Assembly (NCBI RefSeq): GCF_012584455.1
Contig: NZ_JABAEB010000004.1
Coordinates: 131,906-183,946, forward strand
Length of the DNA: 52,041 bases
Direction of reading: 5' to 3'
DNA from: Shewanella oncorhynchi
GTDB taxonomy: Bacteria; Pseudomonadota; Gammaproteobacteria; Enterobacterales; Shewanellaceae
In this document: in pieces, positions 1 to 8,252 of the stretch
How the letters are laid out: every line of letters begins with the position of its first letter
How positions within the stretch are numbered: position 1 is the stretch's first letter
Made by a program: the position numbers and the translations under genes
The notes under the pieces: generated by a model
What the model was told of the DNA's origin: nothing
Database searches by the model: none
What the model saw: only the letters and a program-made list of their open reading frames with translations

Positions 1-1
1 T

Positions 2-76
2 CCTTACGTGAAGTTCAAACCGCTCGAAGTCGCAGGACATCCTTACGTTAAATTTATTAACTCTGAAGTTGCATAA
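2..76 (+). CDS. C-terminal end of an unidentified protein (partial)
   Basis: An open frame enters from the left edge and ends in TAA at 74-76, leaving 24 residues. The tail contains PYVKF twice (PYVKF...GHPYVKF), and the DNA repeats the same segment (ccttacgt followed by aa and a T-rich run at about 2 and 40). The frame ends 26 bases before a small ORF with a good ribosome binding site, so the two could be co-transcribed. Too little is present to name a family. It could also be chance, because other frames are open for 50 bases here. Confidence 0.35.
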   Translation, partial: PYVKFKPLEVAGHPYVKFINSEVA

Positions 77-102
77 CATTAATCAGGTTAAGGAGAGTGA
101 CT

Positions 103-219
103 ATGTTAAATTCAATCAAAAAAGCACTCGGTTTATCCAAACCAGCGCGTAAAAAAGTTAAGTTGCCTGAAGGCTTGAATCACCTTGAAGTGATTTCTGC
201 AAAAGGTTGGTGGAACTAA
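103..219 (+). CDS. Small basic protein, 38 aa, unknown function
   Basis: ATG at 103 is preceded by a strong Shine-Dalgarno (aaggagagtgact, 90-102), and the frame runs 38 codons to TAA. The product begins MLNSIKKALGLSKPARKKVK, is lysine/arginine-rich in its first half and ends in SAKGWWN. There is no signal peptide or membrane segment. A clean rho-independent terminator follows at 293-320, so this looks like a real last gene of a transcript. I do not recognise a family. The aromatic C-terminus on a short charged leader resembles some modified-peptide precursors, but no modifying enzyme is visible in the window, so that remains a guess. Confidence 0.5.
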   Translation: MLNSIKKALGLSKPARKKVKLPEGLNHLEVISAKGWWN

Positions 220-292
220 TTTAAGTTCTGTAGCCATGAGTCTAACTCATGTACAGTGATAGTTAATTAAGCTAGCGCGGCTTAGAAACAAT

Positions 293-320
293 AAAGGGAG
301 CATTGGCTCCCTTTAGTTTT
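293..320 (+). terminator. Rho-independent terminator
   Basis: Nine-base perfect stem (AAAGGGAGC / GCTCCCTTT) with a 4-base loop, followed by AGTTTT. It lies 73 bases after the 38-codon ORF. Confidence 0.75.
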
Positions 321-342
321 AAGTGAATATAAAAGTACTAAA

Positions 343-366
343 TAGTCATGTAGTCATGTAGTCATG
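343..366. repeat. Octamer tandem repeat (TAGTCATG)x3
   Basis: Three perfect head-to-tail copies of TAGTCATG lie between the terminator and the end of the small membrane protein gene. It is noncoding on both strands as far as I can see. Confidence 0.85.
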
Positions 367-390
367 GAAATTACCTAGCAAATTAATAAA

Positions 391-591
391 TTAGCTATTT
401 AATATCCCTTCCTCACTACAACGGATTTTCCTCAAGGCTAAATGACTATGTGTCGTAAAGAGTGGATAAGCCAGAGGCCCGAGCACAAAACCCAGCAGCA
501 CCCAATGCTTAACAGTAAAAACTGCGGTAAATGCAGCTAAGCCGAAGTACCAAGCCGAGATTAATGCTTTAAACATAACCAGCAAAACCAC
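391..591 (-). CDS. Small hydrophobic membrane protein, unknown
   Basis: About 66 residues when read from GTG at 591, chosen because AAGAGG (603-598) sits six bases upstream. A TTG at 612 would add seven residues but places the ribosome site inside the frame. The first 45 residues are almost entirely hydrophobic and fit two transmembrane helices (VLLVMFKALISAWYFGLAAF and a second around HWVLLGFVLGPLAYPLF). A short polar tail follows. It has no recognised domain. It runs in the same direction as fadIJ but beyond their terminator, so it is probably transcribed alone. Confidence 0.5.
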   Translation of the reverse strand: MVLLVMFKALISAWYFGLAAFTAVFTVKHWVLLGFVLGPLAYPLFTTHSHLALRKIRCSEEGILNS

Positions 592-612
592 AAACCACCT
601 CTTTAAAAACAA

Positions 613-884
613 CTAAATAAATCATAAAGGTAGAGAAATTAATTCCTCATCAAAATGCGGATGCTACTCGCGTAATCTTGGTGATTGATGCACATGTTAA
701 ATACGTCGTTTTAACAGCAGGATAAAAAATTCTCCGCACTATGCATAAACGAGCAACACTCATTCATCGCTACGCTCTCAGTACAGAACACGTAACACCG
801 ACCTCTCGATAAAGGGCTCGGATTATACAAGATCCACATCCCCAACATGAACATTTTTTAGGCAAAAACATACCTTATGGCAAT
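613..884. other. Intergenic region, nothing recognised
   Basis: About 270 bases between the small membrane protein and the fadJ terminator. I see no ORF with a ribosome binding site, no tRNA and no clear repeat. It presumably holds the promoter of the membrane protein gene. Confidence 0.5.
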
Positions 885-917
885 AAAAAAAGCGGCAACA
901 ATCTGCCGCTTTTTTGT
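885..917 (-). terminator. Terminator of the fadIJ operon (bidirectional)
   Basis: AAAAAAAGCGGCA, loop, TGCCGCTTTTTT: a GC-rich stem flanked by A and T runs, 54 bases beyond the fadJ stop on the minus strand. Confidence 0.85.
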
Positions 918-970
918 TCAATTTTGATTAACTAAGACCTAGATTAACGATGACTTAGATTCACTGAAAC

Positions 971-3097
971 TTAGAAAAAGTGCGCGTTTTCTTGAGCCAT
1001 GGTTTTTAAGCGCTCACAAGGTTCGAATCTGTTACCGAATTGACTTTGATAACCTTCAAGGATCTTCACTAAGTTCGCGGCGCCTAAAGAGTCAATATAA
1101 TGGAATGGGCCACCGAGGAATGGCGGAAAGCCAATACCGAAAATAGCGCCAATATCACCGTCTCTTGGCGATGCAATAATACCATCGTCTAAACAACGCA
1201 CCGCTTCATTGAGCATTTGTACGACACAACGCTCAGCAACCGCTTTTACATCTTTATTGGTGCCAGGCTTAATACCTAACACGCCATAAACACTCTCATC
1301 GACGACTTTCGCTTTCTTGCTAGAGTCTTTTTGGCCGTATTGATAAAAGCCTCTGCCATTTTTGCGGCCTTTACGATCGTCACCTAAAAGCTTGTCGAAT
1401 GCGGCTGGCGCTTTAAAACGTTCACCCAATTCTTTCTCAAGGATCGGTGAAATTTTTGCGCCCACGTCGATACCCACTTCGTCGAGCAAAGTAATCGGTC
1501 CCACTGGGAAGCCAAATTTCACTAAAGCTTTATCCAAATGCTCAACACTTTGGCCTTCGAGTAGTAATTGCGCCGCCTCGTTCATGTAGAGCGCCAGAAT
1601 ACGGTTTACATAGAAACCCGCGCCATCTTGCACCACTATCGGTGTTTTACCTTGCTTACGGGCAAATGCGACAGTTGTCGCAATGGTTTCTGGCGAGGTT
1701 TTAGCGTGGGCAATCACTTCCACCAGCGGCATTTTTTCCACTGGCGAGAAATAATGCAGACCAATCACATTTTCAGGACGCGTCGCCGCCTCGGCGATTT
1801 GGCTAATCGGCAAAGATGAGGTGTTTGACGCAAAAATAGTGTGCTCACCACACTCACGCTCAATGTCTTTCACCATTTGATGCTTAAGCGCTAAGTCTTC
1901 AAATACCGCTTCCACAACGATGTCGGCATCGTTAACGCCTTTATACTCAGTGGTTGTAGTCATCAGTGCCATTAAGTTGTCACGGGCAGCAGGCGTCATA
2001 TGACGGCGCTTTACCCCTTTATCCAACAACTTATAAGCGTAGGCTAATGCATTGCTTAAACCTTTTTCGTTGATGTCTTTGACGCGAACAGGGATTTTAG
2101 CCTTAGTGGTAGTCACAGAGGCGATGCCTCCGCCCATTAAACCACCACCTAAGATCACCGCTTTCTTCACTTTACGCGGCGTAGCACCCTCAGCGCCGGT
2201 TTCTTTCTTCATTTCTGTGGTAGCGAAGAAAATACTGCGCAGCGCTTCAGATTCTTTTGATACCACTAATTCGGCAAAGTGACTCGCTTCGACTTCTAGC
2301 CCTTTTTGCATCCCCTTCGCAATCCCTTGACGCACGCAGTCAATAATTTTGGCTGGTGCTGGATAATTACCTTGGGTTTTCTTTTCGACTTGTTTAGTCG
2401 CTTGATCGAAAATAATGTTACGGCCAAAGCTCGTGCCTTCAAGCACTTGATTAACGAGCGACTTGTTAACAGGTTTCGGTGCACGTTTACCAGCCAGTGC
2501 CATCTCAACTGCGGTTTGCAGCAAAATGGTCTGCGGTACAACATCATTCACTAAGCCCATTTTCAAGGCTTGTTTAGGACGGATTTGTTTACCGGTCAGC
2601 ATCATGTCTAAGGCGGTGGTAATGCCGACTAAACGAGGCAAACGTTGAGTCCCACCGCCGCCAGGTAATAAGCCAAGTTGAACTTCCGGTACGCCGAGCA
2701 TGGTTTTACCATCGTCGCTACATACCCTTTGATGGCAGGCTAAGGCTAACTCTAAACCACCACCTAAACAGGCACCATGGATTGCCGCCACTACAGGAAT
2801 TTTTAAGGCTTCTAACTCATTAAAAACCAAATGCCCTTGCTGGGATAAGGCTTTGGCATCGGCCGCCGTTTTACAGGCATCGAGCATGGAAATATCCGCG
2901 CCCGCGACGAAAGAATCTTTCTTGCCCGAGATCAGCACGAGCCCACGAATATGAGGATCGCTTTTAATCTCAGCCAGAATCTCACTGATTTCAGGGCCAA
3001 ACTGTGCTTTTAGGGTGTTCATGGTTTCGCCAGGAACATCCATAGTCAAAATGGCAATGCCGTCGTCGCGGCGGGTTAAATTAAAGGTCTTTTCCAT
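971..3097 (-). CDS. fadJ: Fatty acid oxidation complex subunit alpha FadJ
   Basis: A 708-residue bifunctional beta-oxidation enzyme: 2-enoyl-CoA hydratase (N-terminal about 190 residues), then L-3-hydroxyacyl-CoA dehydrogenase. The crotonase part carries the oxyanion loop [11 protein letters not shown] with Glu117 and a second acid Glu139 ([15 protein letters not shown]). The dehydrogenase starts with the NAD-binding GGGLMGGG around 318-325 and has catalytic His449 in [13 protein letters not shown]. Length and order match FadJ/FadB. It follows fadI with a 5-base gap, so the two are translationally close and should form the alpha2beta2 complex. The FadI-then-FadJ order, with the thiolase of FadI type, favours FadJ over FadB. 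Nothing is truncated. Confidence 0.95.
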   Translation of the reverse strand: MEKTFNLTRRDDGIAILTMDVPGETMNTLKAQFGPEISEILAEIKSDPHIRGLVLISGKKDSFVAGADISMLDACKTAADAKALSQQGHLVFNELEALKIPVVAAIHGACLGGGLELALACHQRVCSDDGKTMLGVPEVQLGLLPGGGGTQRLPRLVGITTALDMMLTGKQIRPKQALKMGLVNDVVPQTILLQTAVEMALAGKRAPKPVNKSLVNQVLEGTSFGRNIIFDQATKQVEKKTQGNYPAPAKIIDCVRQGIAKGMQKGLEVEASHFAELVVSKESEALRSIFFATTEMKKETGAEGATPRKVKKAVILGGGLMGGGIASVTTTKAKIPVRVKDINEKGLSNALAYAYKLLDKGVKRRHMTPAARDNLMALMTTTTEYKGVNDADIVVEAVFEDLALKHQMVKDIERECGEHTIFASNTSSLPISQIAEAATRPENVIGLHYFSPVEKMPLVEVIAHAKTSPETIATTVAFARKQGKTPIVVQDGAGFYVNRILALYMNEAAQLLLEGQSVEHLDKALVKFGFPVGPITLLDEVGIDVGAKISPILEKELGERFKAPAAFDKLLGDDRKGRKNGRGFYQYGQKDSSKKAKVVDESVYGVLGIKPGTNKDVKAVAERCVVQMLNEAVRCLDDGIIASPRDGDIGAIFGIGFPPFLGGPFHYIDSLGAANLVKILEGYQSQFGNRFEPCERLKTMAQENAHFF

Positions 3098-3102
3098 GCC
3101 GA

Positions 3103-4413
3103 TTACTCCACTTCCACTATCATAGCCACACCCAAACCACCGGCCGCACAGGCCGTCGTTAAGCCAGTTCCACCACCACGGCGCTTAAGCTCACGACACA
3201 CTTGGGTGATTAAACGGGTTCCCGTTGCCGCAAAAGGATGACCATAAGCAAGCGAGCCGCCGAGCACGTTAAACTTGCTCATGTCGATTTCGCCAATCGC
3301 GCGGTTGCGGCCGAGTTTTTCTTCGGCAAATTTTTTCGAAGCAAACATCTGCATATTCGCTAATGTCTGCGCCGCAAAGGCTTCGTGCATTTCAATCAGG
3401 GTAAGATCTTCTAATTCCATTCCGGCACGTTTTAACGCCAGTGGCGTCGCGTAAGATGGCCCCATCAGCATATCTTGCCACACATCAATGGCGCTAAAGG
3501 CGTAACTCTTAATGTAACCAATCGGTTGATAACCTAAGGCTTTGGCTCGACCTTCACTCATCAGGATAATCGCTGAGGCACCGTCCGTCAGTGGCGTACT
3601 ATTGGCCGCCGTCACAGTACCGTGTTGTTTGTCGAATGCAGGGCGCAACTTAGCATATGACTCCAGTACCGAGTTTTCGCGGATATTGTTATCACGATCG
3701 ATAAACTGCTTATACGGCGGTATATGCGCGACCATAACTTCGTCACGCAAATGGCCCGAAGCCCAAGTTTCACTCGCTAAGGTATGTGAGCGATGTGCTA
3801 AGGCATCTTGATCGGCACGGCTAATATTGTAGGTTTTTGCCATCTGCTCGGCGGTTTGTCCCATAGACAAGCCCGTTGAGTACTCTGCCACCGCAGGCGG
3901 CACAGGTAATAAATCCTTTAAACCTAAACGGCGGAAAATTTGTAACTTTTGCCCAAAGCTACGGGCTTTATTCAGATCGACTAACGCATGGGCTAATTTT
4001 TTCGATACACCGATAGGCAATACAGAGGAAGAGTCGGCGCCGCCCGCAATACCGATTTCGATATTACCCGTCATGATAGATTCAGCCACGTTTACGGCAG
4101 ATTGAAAGCTAGTTGCACAGGCGCGAGTGACACTATAGGCATCGGTCGACACATTCATGCCAGTACCGAGTACGATTTCACGGGCAATGTTAGGTGCAGC
4201 GGGCATTTGCACCACTTGTCCATATACTAATTGCTCAATCAGCTTAGGATCGAGTTCTGAGCGCGCCAATAATTCATTGACCACCATTTTGCCCATATCG
4301 AGCGCCGATACGCCGTGGAATGCCGTGGCTTGCTTTGCAAAGGGCGTTCTTAAACCCGCTACAATGGCGATACGTTCACCCTTGGCGTTCGTAACCTGTT
4401 GTCTATCACTCAT
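3103..4413 (-). CDS. fadI: 3-ketoacyl-CoA thiolase FadI
   Basis: A 436-residue thiolase, the beta subunit of the complex, cleaving 3-ketoacyl-CoA to acetyl-CoA and a shortened acyl-CoA. The acyl-accepting Cys99 lies in [11 protein letters not shown]. His392 ([10 protein letters not shown]) and Cys422 (TTACAAGG) complete the active site. ATG at 4413 has AGAGGGTG upstream. First gene of the fadIJ operon. Its promoter region (4414-4675, shared with the divergent moxR gene) contains a FadR-like site and a PsrA-like site, which would repress the operon in the absence of acyl-CoA. Confidence 0.95.
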   Translation of the reverse strand: MSDRQQVTNAKGERIAIVAGLRTPFAKQATAFHGVSALDMGKMVVNELLARSELDPKLIEQLVYGQVVQMPAAPNIAREIVLGTGMNVSTDAYSVTRACATSFQSAVNVAESIMTGNIEIGIAGGADSSSVLPIGVSKKLAHALVDLNKARSFGQKLQIFRRLGLKDLLPVPPAVAEYSTGLSMGQTAEQMAKTYNISRADQDALAHRSHTLASETWASGHLRDEVMVAHIPPYKQFIDRDNNIRENSVLESYAKLRPAFDKQHGTVTAANSTPLTDGASAIILMSEGRAKALGYQPIGYIKSYAFSAIDVWQDMLMGPSYATPLALKRAGMELEDLTLIEMHEAFAAQTLANMQMFASKKFAEEKLGRNRAIGEIDMSKFNVLGGSLAYGHPFAATGTRLITQVCRELKRRGGGTGLTTACAAGGLGVAMIVEVE

Positions 4414-4510
4414 TTGTCACCCTCTTTATGTGCGCAATCGCTGAGAGATTTCAGGCGGCGCTATCGATTTCCGTGTTTGACCCATTGTTTTACGGCGAAA
4501 AACGCCCAAT

Positions 4511-4527
4511 AACAGGTCTGACCATTA
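4511..4527 (-). promoter_or_regulatory. Putative FadR operator upstream of fadI
   Basis: Read on the minus strand the site is TAATGGTCAGACCTGTT. The known enterobacterial FadR consensus is AnCTGGTCnGACnTGTT. The GGTC, GAC and TGTT blocks match exactly with the right spacing, with two mismatches at the left end. It lies about 100 bases upstream of the fadI start. Confidence 0.65.
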
Positions 4528-4564
4528 AAGTGTGATCTGATTCTAACTTCTTGTCAGCAAGTTT

Positions 4565-4578
4565 TAAACACCTGTTTG
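4565..4578. promoter_or_regulatory. Putative PsrA operator upstream of fadI
   Basis: The sequence TAAACACCTGTTTG fits the pseudomonad PsrA pattern (G/C)AAAC-N2-4-GTTT(G/C) except for its first base. It is a four-base-spaced dyad, 152 bases upstream of the fadI start and 98 bases upstream of moxR. Confidence 0.45.
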
Positions 4579-4675
4579 TTTTTTTAACACTAGCCAAACC
4601 CTAAGGGAATTCTTTACCATAGCTGTTGTCTATAGCCCACACACGTATTTTCAACATAATAAAACGAGTAGCATC

Positions 4676-5632
4676 ATGCCTTTGAGTCGCTTCCACGCAT
4701 TACGCACTTACCTAAATAAGGTTGTTTTAGGGCAGCCAGTATTGACCGAAAATCTGCTCATTGCCTTAATTGCCAATGGCCACTTATTAGTTGAAGGACC
4801 ACCGGGGCTGGCCAAGACCCGTGCAGTGAAAGCCTTATGTGACGGGGTTGAGGGCGATTTCCACCGCATTCAATTTACCCCAGATCTACTGCCCGCCGAC
4901 TTAACCGGTACAGATATCTATCGCTCGCAAACTGGCACCTTCGAATTTGAAGCCGGACCGATTTTCCACAATTTAATCTTGGCGGACGAAATTAACCGTG
5001 CCCCAGCCAAAGTTCAGTCAGCCTTATTAGAAGCCATGGCCGAAGGCCAAGTCACAGTTGGTAAGCACAGCTATAAGCTACCGCCGCTGTTTTTAGTGAT
5101 GGCCACCCAAAATCCATTAGAGAACGAAGGCACGTATCCGCTGCCCGAAGCACAGCTTGACCGTTTTCTGATGCACTTAAACCTTGATTACCCAAGCGGT
5201 GAGACTGAAATCGAAATTCTGCGTCAATCCCGCAAAGAAGCACTGACCCACGAATTGCCAACCACTGAGCCGATTGCACAAGCAGATGTGTTTGCCGCCC
5301 GTGACGAAGCCATGGAAATCTATCTTGCCGAGCCGCTCGAAAAGTACATAGTCGAAATCGTGATGGCGACCCGTGAGCCTTTACGTTACAGCGAAGACTT
5401 AGCTAAGTGGCTTGAGTACGGCGTCAGCCCGCGCGCAACCATTTCATTAGAACGCTGCGCCCGCGCCCGTGCTTGGCTGCACGAGCGAGACTTTGTTTCA
5501 CCGGAAGACATTCAAGCCGTCGCACCGAACGTGTTAAGACACAGATTGCTACTTAGCTACCAAGCACAGGCCGAAGGTGTCAGCCGCGATCACGTGATCA
5601 ACCACATCTTAAGTCAAGTTGCAGTACCTTAA
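4676..5632 (+). CDS. MoxR-family AAA+ ATPase
   Basis: A 318-residue AAA+ ATPase of the MoxR group, thought to act as a chaperone for von Willebrand factor A proteins. Walker A is GPPGLAKT at 41-48; Walker B with the DE pair at 104-105 is in LILADEINRAP. The conserved TQNPLENEGTYPLPEAQLDRF segment, the sensor region of MoxR proteins, follows. First gene of a compact plus-strand operon with DUF58, DUF4381, BatA, BatB/C and BatD proteins. It is divergent from fadI. Substrate unknown. Confidence 0.93.
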   Translation: MPLSRFHALRTYLNKVVLGQPVLTENLLIALIANGHLLVEGPPGLAKTRAVKALCDGVEGDFHRIQFTPDLLPADLTGTDIYRSQTGTFEFEAGPIFHNLILADEINRAPAKVQSALLEAMAEGQVTVGKHSYKLPPLFLVMATQNPLENEGTYPLPEAQLDRFLMHLNLDYPSGETEIEILRQSRKEALTHELPTTEPIAQADVFAARDEAMEIYLAEPLEKYIVEIVMATREPLRYSEDLAKWLEYGVSPRATISLERCARARAWLHERDFVSPEDIQAVAPNVLRHRLLLSYQAQAEGVSRDHVINHILSQVAVP

Positions 5633-5656
5633 CGGTGAAGATAAAGGTGAAATAAG

Positions 5657-6610
5657 ATGAGTGACATAGCGCGACTCTCAGCCTCAGTCGATGGCTTGCC
5701 GCTTTTTGCCGATGGCTTGCATTTAACCGAGCAAGAGCTGCTGGCGTGCCAAAATATCGCCCGTGCTATGCCTGAGCGTTATAGCCGTGCCCGCGCTAAT
5801 TTAGCGGGCCATCGCAGCAGCTTAATCAAAGGCCGCGGTATGGAGTTTGCCGAGGTGCGCCACTACCAACAGGGCGACGATGTGCGCACCATTGATTGGC
5901 GCGTTACCGCTCGTACAGGCACAACTCACACTAAGTTATTTGTCGAAGAACGTGAGCGCCCTATTTTATTGTTAATCGACTTGAGCCAAAGCCTCTATTT
6001 TGGTTCGAGTTTATTGCTGCAATCGGTGCAAGCAGGACACCTTGCGACCACCTTAGGTTGGAATGCGATTAACCATGGCGATCGGCTCGGCGCCTTGATC
6101 GCATGCGAGTCTGAGCATTTAGAGCTCAAACCCCGCAGCCGTCGTCAGGGCATATTGCAATTGATCTCAGGCCTGCGCCGTGTGCACGAAAATCAGCTCA
6201 ATCATGTTGGCACTGGCCAGCGCGATCCTGACCATATCCTGCGTGCCTGTCAGCGATTACAACGTATCGCCAAACCCGGCTCCTTAGTTTGGATAGTGAC
6301 AGATGGCAGCCATTTTAGTCCCCAATGTATCGCGCCTCTCACCGAGCTTAAGCGTCATTGCGATGTGGGTGCCTATCTTATTACCGATCCTCTGCGTCAA
6401 GGTACACTGCCGTTACCACACAACTTTAATTTGCCGGTACGGGATGGGAATGAGGACTTAGTGCTTACCCGCCACAGTTATCAGGCTTGGCTCGACATTC
6501 AGTTGCGTCAACAAAACAACTTTATCGCCATGATGCAGCAACTGCGCGTACGTACCCAGCTCATAGATGCGGGTGCTCCCCTAGCCCATCAATTGGAATT
6601 ATTGCGTTAA
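5657..6610 (+). CDS. DUF58 domain protein
   Basis: 317 residues with the signature DUF58 stretch RGMEFAEVRHYQQGDD followed by RTIDWRVTART (about residues 60-87). The rest resembles a degenerate von Willebrand A fold (ILLLIDLSQSLYFGS). DUF58 proteins are the regular partner of MoxR ATPases. It begins 24 bases after the moxR stop. No signal peptide or membrane helix is seen, so it is likely cytoplasmic. Confidence 0.92.
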   Translation: MSDIARLSASVDGLPLFADGLHLTEQELLACQNIARAMPERYSRARANLAGHRSSLIKGRGMEFAEVRHYQQGDDVRTIDWRVTARTGTTHTKLFVEERERPILLLIDLSQSLYFGSSLLLQSVQAGHLATTLGWNAINHGDRLGALIACESEHLELKPRSRRQGILQLISGLRRVHENQLNHVGTGQRDPDHILRACQRLQRIAKPGSLVWIVTDGSHFSPQCIAPLTELKRHCDVGAYLITDPLRQGTLPLPHNFNLPVRDGNEDLVLTRHSYQAWLDIQLRQQNNFIAMMQQLRVRTQLIDAGAPLAHQLELLR

Positions 6611-6612
6611 CT

Positions 6613-7239
6613 ATGGATCCAGCAACAGTGAATTCAGAAATAGCAAATCCACAGGCAACAGTACCTATGCCTTCTACGGCGTCAAACCCAGCCCTTGCAC
6701 AACTGCAGGATATTATTCATCCCGATCCGATCGGCGCTTGGCCTTGGGCAATCGGTTATTGGCTGGTTTTAGCACTTGTGATTGCCCTCATCACACTCTT
6801 AGTTATCTGGCTAAGAAAACGCGCCCGTGACTTAGCGCCAAAAAAAGCCGCTAAACAGTTACTCAATCAGCTCGATAGACAAGCGACTTCCTATGCCTCT
6901 GACGTCAACAGCCTATTAAAGCGCACCGCCATGAGTTACCTCAGCAGAGAAGCGATAGCCTCCTTAGATGGTGAAGCTTGGGCGACTTGGCTAGACAGCT
7001 ATTTACCCGAGCATAAACGCCAACATATCGGCCCTTTGCTAGCCAAACGCCATCAGGCAACTCCATTGACCTTAGCTGAAGCCAATGAATTGCATCAACT
7101 CACACAGGCTTGGTTGGCATCGAAAGCAAAACTGAGTGCGCCTGAGCCGACTCTTGCTCATGTTAGTGGCGACGCTCGAGCTAAAAGCCAAGCGACACCC
7201 CAGCCAGCTGACACTCAACAAGCGGAGGCACAATGTTAA
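6613..7239 (+). CDS. DUF4381 membrane protein
   Basis: 208 residues from ATG 6613, two bases after the DUF58 stop. An upstream in-frame start inside the DUF58 gene is rejected because it would give a long overlap. After about 45 mostly polar residues comes one transmembrane helix (AIGYWLVLALVIALITLLVI), then a cytoplasmic helical domain with LLKRTAMSYLSRE and LDGEAWATWLDSYL, typical of DUF4381. Its place between DUF58 and BatA is the standard one for this module. Role unknown. Confidence 0.85.
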   Translation: MDPATVNSEIANPQATVPMPSTASNPALAQLQDIIHPDPIGAWPWAIGYWLVLALVIALITLLVIWLRKRARDLAPKKAAKQLLNQLDRQATSYASDVNSLLKRTAMSYLSREAIASLDGEAWATWLDSYLPEHKRQHIGPLLAKRHQATPLTLAEANELHQLTQAWLASKAKLSAPEPTLAHVSGDARAKSQATPQPADTQQAEAQC

Positions 7240-8252
7240 CAATTGCATGGCCTTGGCTATTGATATTATTGCCTTTACCTTTGATTTTTTGGCGCCAACA
7301 CACAGTACAAGTGGATGGTGGCCGGCTGCAATTACCCGGAATAAGCCAAACGGGTAAACAAAGCTTAGCGGCCAACACGCGCCAGAGTCGCAAACGCTAC
7401 TGGCTGATGTGGTGCCTGTTAGTGCTCGCTATTGCTCGTCCGCAATGGCTTGGTGAACCTATCGAACTGCCAAGCCAAGGCCGCGATTTGATGATGGCGG
7501 TGGATTTATCCGGCAGTATGCAGATTGAAGACATGGTGGTGAATGGCAAAACCGTCGACCGTTTCACTTTAATTCAGCACGTCGTCAGTGACTTTATCGA
7601 GCGCCGCAAGGGTGATCGTATCGGCTTGATCCTCTTTGCCGATCACGCCTATTTACAGGCGCCGCTCACCCAAGACAGACGTTCAGTCGCGCAATTTTTA
7701 AAAGAAGCACAAATTGGCTTAGTCGGTAAGCAAACCGCCATAGGTGAAGCCATCGCGCTGGCGGTAAAACGCTTCGATAAAATGGACGAGAGTAATAGAG
7801 TGTTGATTTTATTGACCGACGGTTCTAACAACGCGGGCAATATCGAACCAGAGCAAGCAGCGCAAATTGCCGCTAATCGTAAAGTTACCATTTATACGGT
7901 TGGTGTGGGCGCAGATGTAATGGAGCGCCGCACACTCTTTGGCCGCGAGCGGGTTAATCCTTCGATGGATCTGGATGAAAACCAACTTAAGCATATCGCC
8001 GACGTCACCCACGGCCGTTATTTTCGCGCCCGTAACAGCCAAGAGCTAGACCAGATTTACCAAGAAATCGATAAACTCGAACCAGTGAGTCGCGATCAAT
8101 TAAGCTATCGTCCGCAGGCAGATCTGTTCTACTGGCCGCTGGCACTAGCATTACTGACGAGTCTGTGGATTGCCTTAGGTCAATTGCCACTGTTTGCAGC
8201 GCGCCGCGTTAAACCCTCTGTCGCAACCACTTCACAGGGGAACATCAAATAA
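7233..8252 (+). CDS. BatA-like von Willebrand factor A membrane protein
   Basis: 339 residues. Two N-terminal membrane segments (about 5-20 and 57-69) are followed by a vWA domain with an intact metal-ion site DLSGS at 91-95 and LLTDGSNNAG further on. A last membrane helix lies near residue 290. ATG at 7233 overlaps the previous stop by seven bases and has GGAGG just upstream, which indicates translational coupling. BatA proteins belong to the aerotolerance/Bat envelope module described in Bacteroides. The exact role in gammaproteobacteria is not established. Confidence 0.9.
   Translation: MLTIAWPWLLILLPLPLIFWRQHTVQVDGGRLQLPGISQTGKQSLAANTRQSRKRYWLMWCLLVLAIARPQWLGEPIELPSQGRDLMMAVDLSGSMQIEDMVVNGKTVDRFTLIQHVVSDFIERRKGDRIGLILFADHAYLQAPLTQDRRSVAQFLKEAQIGLVGKQTAIGEAIALAVKRFDKMDESNRVLILLTDGSNNAGNIEPEQAAQIAANRKVTIYTVGVGADVMERRTLFGRERVNPSMDLDENQLKHIADVTHGRYFRARNSQELDQIYQEIDKLEPVSRDQLSYRPQADLFYWPLALALLTSLWIALGQLPLFAARRVKPSVATTSQGNIK

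Noticed and set aside
6487..6612. Upstream in-frame extension of the DUF4381 gene into the DUF58 gene
   Set aside because: It would overlap the previous gene by 124 bases, and the extra residues lack similarity to the family; ATG 6613 fits the operon spacing.
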